Source: Muribaculaceae bacterium (GTDB taxonomy: Bacteria > Bacteroidota > Bacteroidia > Bacteroidales > Muribaculaceae). Taken from it: DNA of 64,000 nt. Shown here in pieces: positions 37,579-46,200 of this stretch. Positions within the stretch are counted from its first letter, which is position 1, and each line of letters opens with the position of its first letter. The stretch covers positions 248,001-312,000 of the forward strand of contig JAFQZK010000015.1 of the NCBI GenBank assembly GCA_017405965.1, written 5' to 3'. The notes beneath the pieces were generated by a model, which was not told the origin of the DNA, did no database searches, and was given only the letters and a program-made list of their open reading frames with translations. Position numbers and translations under genes: made by a program.

Positions 37579-38598
37579 ATGATGGTACAGTCATCGTTTA
37601 CAGCATCGTTGTTGAGGTGGTTTGCGCAGTATGGTCGCGAATTGCCTTGGCGCGGCATCGGTGACCCTTACGGCATCTGGGTGAGCGAGGTCATCCTGCA
37701 GCAGACTCGCATCGATCAGGGGACCGACTATTGGCACCGCTTCATGAAGCGATTCCCGACGGTCGAGGCTCTGGCCGCTGCCAGCGAGGACGAGGTGCTG
37801 CGGCTGTGGCAGGGGCTGGGCTATTACAGCCGAGCTCGCAACTTGCACGCTGCCGCCCGCCAGATAGTTGAGCAAGGCGGTTTCCCGAGCACCATCGAGG
37901 GCCTGAGGGCTTTGAAAGGGGTAGGGGATTACACCGCTGCTGCTGTGGGTTCAATGGCGTTCAATCTGCCTGCAGCAGCCGTTGACGGCAACGTCTATCG
38001 TGTTCTGGCCCGTCACTACGGCATCGATGTGCCCATCAACACCACGCGCGGCAAGCACACTTTCGAGGCTCTGGCCCGGGAACTGTTACCCGTTGGCGAA
38101 GCAGGGACGTTCAATCAGGCGATGATGGACTTCGGTGCCACCTGGTGCACACCGCGTTCACCCCGTTGCCTGGACTGCCCTGTAGCCGAGACGTGTGAAG
38201 CCCTGCGCACGGGCCGTGTTGACAGCCTGCCCGTCAAGGAAAAGAAACTCAAAGTGAGGGAACGCCGTTTTTCCTATATTTACATCCGTCACCAGGGGAT
38301 GATGGCCCTGCGCCGTCGTCCCGAGGGTGATATCTGGCAAGGCCTGTGGGAACCCCTGTTCATCGAGGACGCTCCGTTGCCCGACCTGGGCTGCCCGCTC
38401 ACGTTGCTGGCCAGCGGAGTGAAGCATGTGCTCACCCATCGTGTACTGCTGGCCGACTTTTATCTGGCTGAGCCCGATGAGCGCCCAGTACTTGCCGATG
38501 AATACCAGTGGATAGATGAACACAACCTCGATGACTATGCCTTGCCGCGCCTCGTGACCAGGCTGCTGGAACTGTTGCCCGCCTCATCGCCGGATTGA
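37579..38598 (+). CDS. mutY: A/G-specific adenine glycosylase
   Basis: 339 residues from ATG 37579. The reading is open back to an ATG overlapping the LRR stop (37534), but homologues start near MMVQSSFTASLLRWF. It shows the catalytic Glu in VSEVILQQTRI, the HhH motif LKGVGDYTAAAVGS with Asp in VDGNVYRVLAR, the iron-sulfur cluster cysteines in CTPRSPRCLDCPVAETC (C-x6-C-x2-C-x5-C) and a C-terminal NUDIX-like domain. MutY removes adenine paired with 8-oxoguanine. The convergent hairpin at 38622-38659 ends the transcript. Confidence 0.95.
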   Translation: MMVQSSFTASLLRWFAQYGRELPWRGIGDPYGIWVSEVILQQTRIDQGTDYWHRFMKRFPTVEALAAASEDEVLRLWQGLGYYSRARNLHAAARQIVEQGGFPSTIEGLRALKGVGDYTAAAVGSMAFNLPAAAVDGNVYRVLARHYGIDVPINTTRGKHTFEALARELLPVGEAGTFNQAMMDFGATWCTPRSPRCLDCPVAETCEALRTGRVDSLPVKEKKLKVRERRFSYIYIRHQGMMALRRRPEGDIWQGLWEPLFIEDAPLPDLGCPLTLLASGVKHVLTHRVLLADFYLAEPDERPVLADEYQWIDEHNLDDYALPRLVTRLLELLPASSPD

Positions 38599-38621
38599 CA
38601 CACTAATGCATCGCCATAAAA

Positions 38622-38659
38622 CAAACGAGGACGTGCAACACATGGCACGTCCTCGTTTG
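38622..38659. terminator. Perfect 15-base-pair hairpin between convergent mutY and lipoprotein genes
   Basis: Arms 38622-38636 and 38645-38659, loop of 8 bases. The - strand side is followed by TTTTATGG, the + side by CTGTGTT. It can serve as a bidirectional terminator. Confidence 0.75.
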
Positions 38660-38680
38660 CTGTGTTATGTAACGATGATG

Positions 38681-39109
38681 TCATTCCTCGGGAACGATGG
38701 GATTGATATCGAAATTGTAGGTCCGGATTCGCTCGCTCTTTTTGACGATCTCGCCAGATAAATTGGCGCGCACCAGGTGCAAGAGGCAAGTCAGGTGTTC
38801 GGCTTTTCCGTTGTACATTTCGTTATAGCGCTGGTACAGTTCATCACAGGCCAAGATGACGGCATCGTCATCACCATTAGCGGTCTTCTTGGGGTAAGCC
38901 GTTTGGATGACTTCTTTCATCATGGCGATGGGACTGTAGTAACGGTCGGTATGATCTTCGGCCCCGTTGACCAGGAACCCTTCCTCGACCTCGATGTAGT
39001 AGCCGATGGCCGTATCGGGCTCGTCGTCTTTACTGCATGAGGTGAGTGTTGCGATGATGGCGAGCATCATTAGCAGGCCCCCCCACAGGAGATGGTGTTG
39101 TTGTCGCAT
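38681..39109 (-). CDS. Small lipoprotein, paralogue 1 of three
   Basis: 142 residues; lipobox LTSC (Cys about 25) then SKDDEPD. The mature part shares a pattern with two nearby genes: a GYY start, an aliphatic-Met helix (MMKEVIQTAYP), a D-D-A-V-I-x-A-C-D-E-L-Y helix, then CLLHLVRANLSGEIVKKSER and a final aromatic strand (RTYNFDI). The genes at 39716 and 40388 have the same skeleton. No homologue of known function comes to mind. The cluster lies between mutY and nadE. Confidence 0.78.
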   Translation of the reverse strand: MRQQHHLLWGGLLMMLAIIATLTSCSKDDEPDTAIGYYIEVEEGFLVNGAEDHTDRYYSPIAMMKEVIQTAYPKKTANGDDDAVILACDELYQRYNEMYNGKAEHLTCLLHLVRANLSGEIVKKSERIRTYNFDINPIVPEE

Positions 39110-39191
39110 AGTACTGGCGAATTGATTGTGTCGTGAAAAATCTCAATAAGAATTCTTGTCGCATGATGGCAGACCTTGTGTCAAGACACAA

Positions 39192-39225
39192 ACACATGGC
39201 CCGATCTGGCATCGTGGCCATGTGT
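39192..39225 (-). terminator. Hairpin after the dockerin-like gene
   Basis: ACACATGGCC (39192-39201) pairs with GGCCATGTGT (39216-39225). On the - strand it is followed by TTTGTGTC. A second small palindrome (TTGTGTC-AA-GACACAA, 39176-39191) directly adjoins it. Confidence 0.65.
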
Positions 39226-39273
39226 TGTATGGGTCTATGACGCTTGAGGCATCAAAAGCCGGGAGGAGTGCTC

Positions 39274-39624
39274 TTATTCTTCTTTGTTTTTCTCCTCGTT
39301 GATGGCCTTGGTCACATCTTTGATGCTGGGCGATGACTCCTTGGTCTTGAGGGTCGTCTGAATCAGTTCGTTAACCGATGACTTTTTCCCCCTCATGGGA
39401 CGAGCCTGGTTGCCATTCTGCTCGTTGTTGACGAGTGTTGTAACATCGGTGATGTTGACAGCGCCGTCGTGGTTCGCATCAAGGTTGGTTGCCATGATGG
39501 TCGTGCTGGGACCGCCAGCATTCAGGATGAAGTTGATGCACCTGTCGATAAGGGCATTGTTGTCGGCCTTTGCCATCGGGCAAAGTGCCACAACACAGAT
39601 AATTAGCGTAAAGATTTTCTTCAT
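39274..39624 (-). CDS. Small secreted protein with a dockerin-like calcium-binding repeat
   Basis: 116 residues from the ATG at 39624 (MKKIFTLIICVVALCPMAKA), a signal peptide without lipobox. The segment NLDANHDGAVNITDVTTLVN (about 48-67) has the Asp/Asn spacing of a type I dockerin or EF-hand loop. A second, decayed copy (SPSIKDVTKAINEEKN) near the C-terminus keeps the helix pattern but not the acidic ligands. Free dockerin-like repeats of this kind occur at the ends of larger Bacteroidales proteins; as a stand-alone 10-kDa product it is unusual. It sits among the three paralogous lipoproteins. Confidence 0.75.
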   Translation of the reverse strand: MKKIFTLIICVVALCPMAKADNNALIDRCINFILNAGGPSTTIMATNLDANHDGAVNITDVTTLVNNEQNGNQARPMRGKKSSVNELIQTTLKTKESSPSIKDVTKAINEEKNKEE

Positions 39625-39654
39625 AGTCGTTTGTATTTTAATTGTTATTTTTGA

Positions 39655-39662
39655 CAAAGGTA
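39655..39662 (-). promoter_or_regulatory. -7 box of the dockerin-like gene
   Basis: CAAAGGTA on + (TACCTTTG on -); CAAG 20 bases further (CTTG on -) is a near match to the -33 box. The ATG is 31 bases downstream. Confidence 0.65.
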
Positions 39663-39715
39663 GTGCAATAAATTGGATTCTGCAAGAATGTTACCGAAAA
39701 TAATCATCCAGGAGC

Positions 39716-40192
39716 TTATTCCTCTAAACCGGGGGGCCTTGCGCCGAAATGATAGGTCTTCAACGCAGTGCTCTTGACGACAATTTCGCCGTCCATCGAG
39801 GCACGATAGAGTTTGACGACACACACCGTGTTTTTCTCGTCGGCGCCATACATTGATTTGTATTCGTTGTAGATATTGTCGAGAGCGGTAATGACCCCGA
39901 CGTCGTTACCCTGATAATTGTTGACCGGGTAGGTGTATTGAAGGGCAGTCCTCATGCGAATGATGGTGGTCGACAGCACGTCTTCCACAGGTGAGGCCGA
40001 TGTTCCCTGGCTCTCGTCGTCACTCTCATGGAGACTGAGCCTCACTTGTGAATCAATGGTCATGTAGTAGCCGATTAGCCAATCGGGTTCATCATGACCA
40101 CATGAGGTGAGGATCCCCAAGGGCAGGATGAGTGCCACTGCGAGGAAAAGTCCTCGCAATGATATAAACAGATGTCGGTTGATATTGGCCAT
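39716..40192 (-). CDS. Small lipoprotein, paralogue 2 of three
   Basis: 158 residues; signal segment (LFLAVALILPLGILTSC) with lipobox LTSC then GHDEPDWLIGYY. It shares with its neighbours the GYY start, the IIRMRTALQYTYP helix, QGNDVGVITALDNIYNEYKS and the VCVVKLYRASMDGEIVVKS/ALKTYHF end. Compared with paralogue 1 it has a 15-residue insert rich in Ser and acidic residues after GYY. Function unknown; probably anchored in the outer membrane. Confidence 0.78.
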   Translation of the reverse strand: MANINRHLFISLRGLFLAVALILPLGILTSCGHDEPDWLIGYYMTIDSQVRLSLHESDDESQGTSASPVEDVLSTTIIRMRTALQYTYPVNNYQGNDVGVITALDNIYNEYKSMYGADEKNTVCVVKLYRASMDGEIVVKSTALKTYHFGARPPGLEE

Positions 40193-40227
40193 AGGAGTGT
40201 GAGATTACGAGTGAATGATTATGATGT

Positions 40228-40235
40228 CGCAAAGA
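40228..40235 (-). promoter_or_regulatory. -7 box of lipoprotein paralogue 2
   Basis: CAAAGATA on + (TATCTTTG on -), with CAAG 20 bases further as a possible -33 box. ATG at 40192 is 36 bases downstream, so this gene has its own promoter. Confidence 0.6.
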
Positions 40236-40387
40236 TAAAAAGTTAAAACGACATTCACAAGCATAAGGGGTTAAAAATGCTTTCATCGCTACACCATTCC
40301 AACACAAAGGCCATTCCCTGGGCCGGCACCTGAATGTTTCCAACCCAGCAATCAGCAGGATGAAGCTTGAAGCCGATGTCACTAGAT

Positions 40388-40825
40388 TCAGATGGCGATG
40401 AATTTGTAAAACTTGAGTTGCTGGCTCTTCACCACACGCTCGCCATGGTTTTGGGTGCGTATCAGCCTCAGGGTGCACAACGTCGCACCATGAGCGCCGC
40501 AATAGATGCTCTCGCGGTAGCATGAGTCGCAGATGGCAATCACACGAGCATCGTTGCCTTGCAGGCGTGGCTTTGGGAATTCTTTCCTGAGCGCCCTGCG
40601 CATCTTGATGATTGTCACATAGACGTTATGCCTCGATGGCGGGAGGTTGGAGCCGTTCAACTCATCCTCTGATAAACCGAGAAGTTCACTGGATTCGATG
40701 GCAAGATAGTAACTGAAAGTGGTCGGAACTGGCTCATCGTCGGACGACGAGCACGAACTCAGCGAGGCAAGGGTTGCAACGAGCAACAGCAAGCCCATGA
40801 TCAAAAATAATGATTTGCGTTCCAT
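40388..40825 (-). CDS. Small lipoprotein, paralogue 3 of three
   Basis: 145 residues; lipobox LSSC then SSSDDEPVP. It aligns with the other two over SYYLAIESSELLGL, VTIIKMRRALRKEFP, LQGNDARVIAICDSCYRE, LCTLRLIRTQNHGERVVKSQ and KFYKF. It is the most basic of the three and has extra cysteines (CDSCYRESIYCGA). It is the first of the row in transcription order. Function unknown. Confidence 0.78.
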   Translation of the reverse strand: MERKSLFLIMGLLLLVATLASLSSCSSSDDEPVPTTFSYYLAIESSELLGLSEDELNGSNLPPSRHNVYVTIIKMRRALRKEFPKPRLQGNDARVIAICDSCYRESIYCGAHGATLCTLRLIRTQNHGERVVKSQQLKFYKFIAI

Positions 40826-41197
40826 AATGATGAATGTTTAGAAATTAAATAATTAAAAATATGATGCCTTTTCCGGGCTGATAATTAGGTATTCTTCTTG
40901 AATGTGTTGCAAAATAAGTCAAAATTCGGTGTTTTTAAAAGAAAAAGTGTAAAAATAATGAGCAATTGCTACAAATACTATTATTTTCGGTAGCATGTCG
41001 TACTATGATGAATAACGTTCTTGCTGTCATTCATTTTCAAGGCCTTGACTGACTTGAGGCAGTGAGAAACTGTGGACTGGCGCAAAAACAGGGGTAAACG
41101 ATTCTTTTCACCGCAAAAAATGTGTCTCCTAAATTGGCCGAAATTCAATGAATATGCTTAACTTTGCAAGTTAAACTCATGAAAAGAAGTGAAGGAT
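40826..41197. other. 372-base AT-rich intergenic region
   Basis: It holds the promoter of lipoprotein paralogue 3 (not clearly resolved; TTATTTTG on the - strand at about 40912-40919 is a one-mismatch box) and the nadE -7 box at 41159-41166. I see no RNA gene or protein frame worth calling. GGCCTTGACTGACTTGAGGC (about 41041) is a small imperfect repeat. Confidence 0.5.
41159..41166 (+). promoter_or_regulatory. -7 box of nadE
   Basis: TAACTTTG matches TAnnTTTG; the start at 41198 is 31 bases downstream. The -33 region has only ATTG at a spacing of 22. Confidence 0.55.
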
Positions 41198-43186
41198 ATG
41201 GCAAAAGATAGCAATAAAACGGTGAATGACTACGGTTTTGTGCGTGTGGCAGCTGTTGTGCCACGAGTGAATGTGGCCGATGTCGACAACAATTTGGCGA
41301 ACATCATCGAGGGTGTGGACAAGGCCGTGAAAGCAGGTGCCCACATCGTGGCGATGCCTGAGCTGTGTGTCACAGGTTATACTTGTGCCGACCTCTTTGG
41401 CAACGAACTGTTGCTGGACGCTGCCGAGCAGGCTGTTGTCGCCTTGTGTGACCACTACAGGAACACGCCGGTCATGCTTGTCGTGGGGGCACCGTTGCGT
41501 TCCAACGGCCACCTCTTCAACTGCGCCGTGGTGATCAACGGCGGAGACCTGTGGGTGATTCCCAAGACCTATATCCCGAACTACAAGGAGTTTTACGAGA
41601 AACGCTGGTTCACCACGAGCAACATCACCGCCATTGCCGGCAAGAGTTCCATCGTGGTGGGCGGCGAGGAGGTACCCTTCGGCACCCACATGCTGTTTGA
41701 GGCCGGGCGTGCCCGTGTCGCCGTCGAAATCTGTGAGGATTTGTGGGTTCCGGCTCCACCCAGTAGCATCGCTGCCATCAATGGTGCCAATGTGATCGTG
41801 AACTTGTCGGCGAGCAACGAACTCATCGGTAAGCACACCTACCTGATGGATTTGATCAAGCACCAGAGCGCCCATTGCATCGCTGCCTACGTCTATGCCT
41901 CGTGCGGCTATGGCGAGTCGACGACCGACCTCGTCTTCGGCGGCAACGCCGTCATCGCCGAGAACGGCAAGATGCTGGCCGAAGGCGAGCGCTTCACCAC
42001 CCAGCCGCAGATGTCCATCGCCGACATCGACATCGCTGCCCTCGAGAACGAGCGTCGTGTGAACGGCAGTTTTGCCGACAGCATGGTGCAGTTCGGCACC
42101 CCGTTCGACCATATCGCCATGACTGTGGCCGGGCCGCTGGAATACGAGAAGCAGGAATTGCTGCGTCCCGTGCGCCGCTTGCCCTTCGTTCCCGCCGAGG
42201 ACGACCGCCTGAACGCCCGTTGCGAGGAAATCATCGCCATTCAGACCGAAGGCTTGATGCGGCGTCTCGATTTCACCGGCATCAAGACGATCGTCGTGGG
42301 CGTGTCGGGAGGACTGGACTCGACGTTGGCCCTGCTGGTCGCCGTTCGGGCCTTTGACCGCATGGGTCGTGACCTCAAGGACATCCATGCCATCACGATG
42401 CCGGGTTTCGGCACCACCGACCGCACCTACACCAATGCCTGTGCCATGGTGCGCTCGCTGGGCGTGACGCTCCACGAAATCAGCATCGCCGCCGCAGTGA
42501 CTCAGCACTTCAAGGACATCGGTCACGATCCCAGCAACCATGACGTGACCTACGAGAACAGCCAGGCGCGTGAGCGCACCCAGATTCTGATGGACTTCTC
42601 CAACAAGGTGAACGGCCTCGTGCTGGGCACGGGTGACTTGTCGGAGTTGGCCCTGGGTTGGGCGACCTACAACGGCGACCACATGTCGATGTATAACGTG
42701 AACGTGAGCATCCCCAAGACGCTGGTTCGCCATCTGGTCCGCTGGTTCGCCTCGTCACTGAACGACCGTACCAAGAAAGGCAAAGCCATACACGATACCC
42801 TGCTCGACGTGCTGGATACCCCCATCAGTCCCGAATTGACGCCCGCCGCCAAGGACGGCACCATCCTGCAGGTTACCGAGGACATCGTGGGCCCGTATGA
42901 GTTGCACGATTTCTTCCTGTTCAATATGCTGCGTTACGGTTTCGCGCCGGCCAAACTCTATCTGCTGGCCCGCAAGGCCTTCAAGGGCGAGTATGATAAT
43001 GCAACAATAAAGAAATGGCTGCGCACGTTCGTTAAGCGCTTCTTCGCTCAGCAATTCAAGCGTTCGTGTCTCCCCGATGGTCCCAAGGTGGGCAGCGTGT
43101 CGCTGTCGCCTCGCGGTGACTGGAGGATGCCCAGTGATGCCTCTTCCCGTCTGTGGATCTCACAATGCGAAAGCTTGCCCGAGTGA
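41198..43186 (+). CDS. nadE: Glutamine-dependent NAD+ synthetase
   Basis: 662 residues from the ATG at 41198; an in-frame GTG nine bases earlier is less likely. The N-terminal nitrilase/glutaminase domain has VAMPELCVTGYTCADLF and the nucleophile in VAVEICEDLW (about 178-187); the C-terminal synthetase domain has the pyrophosphate loop GVSGGLDST (about 368-376) and LGTGDLSELALGWATYNGDH. It makes NAD+ from nicotinate adenine dinucleotide, ATP and glutamine. Length and order match the two-domain bacterial enzyme. A GAAGGA stretch stands in front of the start. Confidence 0.95.
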   Translation: MAKDSNKTVNDYGFVRVAAVVPRVNVADVDNNLANIIEGVDKAVKAGAHIVAMPELCVTGYTCADLFGNELLLDAAEQAVVALCDHYRNTPVMLVVGAPLRSNGHLFNCAVVINGGDLWVIPKTYIPNYKEFYEKRWFTTSNITAIAGKSSIVVGGEEVPFGTHMLFEAGRARVAVEICEDLWVPAPPSSIAAINGANVIVNLSASNELIGKHTYLMDLIKHQSAHCIAAYVYASCGYGESTTDLVFGGNAVIAENGKMLAEGERFTTQPQMSIADIDIAALENERRVNGSFADSMVQFGTPFDHIAMTVAGPLEYEKQELLRPVRRLPFVPAEDDRLNARCEEIIAIQTEGLMRRLDFTGIKTIVVGVSGGLDSTLALLVAVRAFDRMGRDLKDIHAITMPGFGTTDRTYTNACAMVRSLGVTLHEISIAAAVTQHFKDIGHDPSNHDVTYENSQARERTQILMDFSNKVNGLVLGTGDLSELALGWATYNGDHMSMYNVNVSIPKTLVRHLVRWFASSLNDRTKKGKAIHDTLLDVLDTPISPELTPAAKDGTILQVTEDIVGPYELHDFFLFNMLRYGFAPAKLYLLARKAFKGEYDNATIKKWLRTFVKRFFAQQFKRSCLPDGPKVGSVSLSPRGDWRMPSDASSRLWISQCESLPE

Positions 43187-43256
43187 AATAACAATTTTTA
43201 TCATCTTGCTGCCGGTTGTGGCACTGGATTTGCAGTTGAGCCGATAAACAAGTGAA

Positions 43257-46200
43257 ATGAACGTCTCGAGAGGGATATATAACGTGTTGCGCAGTGTGGT
43301 GGTGACCGCACTGGTGACGGTTGTTGCCTTGTTTGCACTGGCTTATCTGCTGTTGCTGCTGCCTCCGGTGCAAGAGCGCTTGTGCGCTGCAGGCGAGAAA
43401 GCCCTGGGTGAATACCTGAATACACAGGTGGATATCGGCTCGATGTCGATTTCGCCCTTTAACCAGTTGGAACTCAAGGAGGTCCTCATCAATGACCAGC
43501 AGGGTGATTCGCTGCTGACCATCGGCAAGATAGGTGCCGGCATCAGTCTCAAGGACCTGATTGCCGACCGCCGCATCGTGGTCACTTATGGCGAAATCAT
43601 CGGTCTGTCGGGCCATGTGACGCGTCCCGACAAGGACAGCCCCACCAACATGCAGTTCATCATCGACGCCTTCAAGCCCAAGGATGACAAGCCTCCCAAG
43701 CCGTTCGACGTGCAGGTCAAGACGGTGGTGGTGCGCCAGTCGGCCCTCACCTATGACGTGCTGGATCAACCGCGCAAGCCAGGTCGCTTGGACCCCAATC
43801 ACTTGGCTGTGAACAATCTGCGTGCCGACTTAACGCTGCCGCAACTCAAGAAAAACGACTTTGACATCCGCGTGAAGCGCCTCTCGTTTGATGAGGGCAG
43901 CGGCTTGTCGCTCAAACGCTTGTCCACCAATGTGCACATCACCGACAATGCCCTTGATGTGGAAGACATCAAGTTGCAGATGCCTAACAGCGACATCCGC
44001 CTCGATGATATCCATCTGGAGTATTCATCGCTCAAGAATCTGGGCAGTGAGTTGCCGAATATGCCGCTGTGCGTGAGCACGCAGGGCAGCACCGTCACTC
44101 CGTCGGATTTCGCTGCTTTGGCTCCTCAACTCAAGTCCCTGAACATGCCCTTGCGCATCGCCACGACCGTGCTTCGTGACGGGAACCGCATCGATGTGCC
44201 TGTCTTGAATGTCCATGACAATGAAGGCACGCTGTCGCTCAACGCCCATGGCGGCTTGGTGCTGCCATCGTCGGGTGGATATCACGCTCTGGACCTTGAC
44301 CGTGTCAATCTGGACGTGACCTCGGGCAAGTTGGCGCAATTCATGAACCTTATTCCGGGTTTGTCGCCCCAGGCACGTGACCTGATTACCCGCTGCGGTA
44401 ACGTGAAGGTGGACGGTGAACTGCACAACACGCCCAGCAACCTGCGTTTCAACGGCAGGGTGGGGACGTCGCTGGGCAATGCCGACCTGAACGGCACCCT
44501 GGCCCATCAGCCGGGAGCGAACCGCTTCACAGGCCACGTCAAAACCGACGGACTCGGGTTGGGAACGTTGCTCGACAAGCACAACCTGGTGGATCAGGTG
44601 GCCATCGATGCCCAGGTCGATGCCTTGATTCGCGGCAATGACGTGTCAGGACATCTGCAAGGTCACATCCCCTTTGTCGATATCAAGGGTGCCCGCTATC
44701 ACGACATCACTGCCGATGTTGACAAGCAGGGCAATACTTTCACGGGCAAGTTGGCGATGAATGATCCGAATGGCTCCGTCGACATCAACGGCACGGCAGT
44801 GCTCGACGGCATCAACTCCAACTACGACGTGAATCTCTCGACCAGCGGCTTGAATCTGGCCAACTTGGGCATTACCCGCAAGTACCCCAACCACCGCATG
44901 TCGGCCACAGCGACGGCTTCGTTCTGGGGCAACTCGCTGGACAATATCTCGGGCCATATCGAGGTCGATGATTTCGCGTTGACCGATGCCCAGGGCAAGG
45001 GTTTGAGGTTCAATACCCTTCAACTGAATGCCGACAACAGTGACGATGAAAAGGTCATCAGCATCGAGAGCGACCATATCAACGGCTATGTGTCAGGTCA
45101 GTACGACTTCAAGACGATAGTGCCCACCGTCAAGCACATGCTTGCCAGCGCGTTCCCGCAATACTTCGGTGACTATGCCGATTACAGCCATGACGGTGTC
45201 CCCAACGAAGTGAATCTCGATTTGGTCATCAATCCTGACGATGCTTTGCACGAGATGCTCAATCTGCCGTTCAAGTTGGCCTATCGCACCGTTATCGAGG
45301 GCAACTTGAGTGAGGTGGACACGACATTCAATCTGGTGGTCAATGCACCGCTGATTGTGCAAGGCAGCAACAAGGTCATTGAGCAGACCCGCCTGCTTGT
45401 GGAACTTGACAGTGTCACCAACAGGGTGACGCTCAACGCCCAGTCGCGTTATCCGGCCAAGAAAGGCATGATCGACCTCAATCTGGATGCCAGCGGTCAA
45501 GACAACCGCATCGACGCCAACCTGGCCTGGCGTATGCCCCTTGACAGGGACTTCCACGGCAACTTGAACCTGTCGGGCCTGATCGACCGTGGCGAGAGCG
45601 GAGGCCTCAGGGCCGACATCGACCTTCACCCCTCGCAGCTGGTCTTCAACGACACGATTTGGCAGGTGGACAAGGGCCATGTGGGTATCGATAAAGGCGT
45701 GATCACTGTCGAGAACCTGTCGGGCGGTCGCGATGATCAGTACATCCACGTCAATGGCAAGGTGTCGCATGACCCCGACGACGAGTTGTGCCTGGAACTG
45801 AACGATATGAACCTGGATTATGTCTTCGAGACTCTGGCCATCGACCATGTGGACTTCGGCGGGCGTGCCACGACCAAGGTCTATGCGAGCGACCTGCTCT
45901 CGGGCAATCCCAAGGTTTACACCCCCAGTTTTGCCATCAAGAACATCAGTTATAACGATGCCCTCATGGGCGACCTGGACATCAAGGTCGAGTATGACAA
46001 TGCATCAAAGGGTATCCTCGTGAGCGGTGACATCTCTCAGCCCAACGGCCGCGTCAGCCAGCTCGACGGCGGCATCTATGTGGCCGATGACTCGCTCTAC
46101 ATCGAGTTTGACACCGATCATGCCAACGTGTCGTTCCTCAAGCCCTATATGGAGGCCTTCACGAGCGATGTCGAGGGCGAGATGTCGGGCAAGGCGATAT

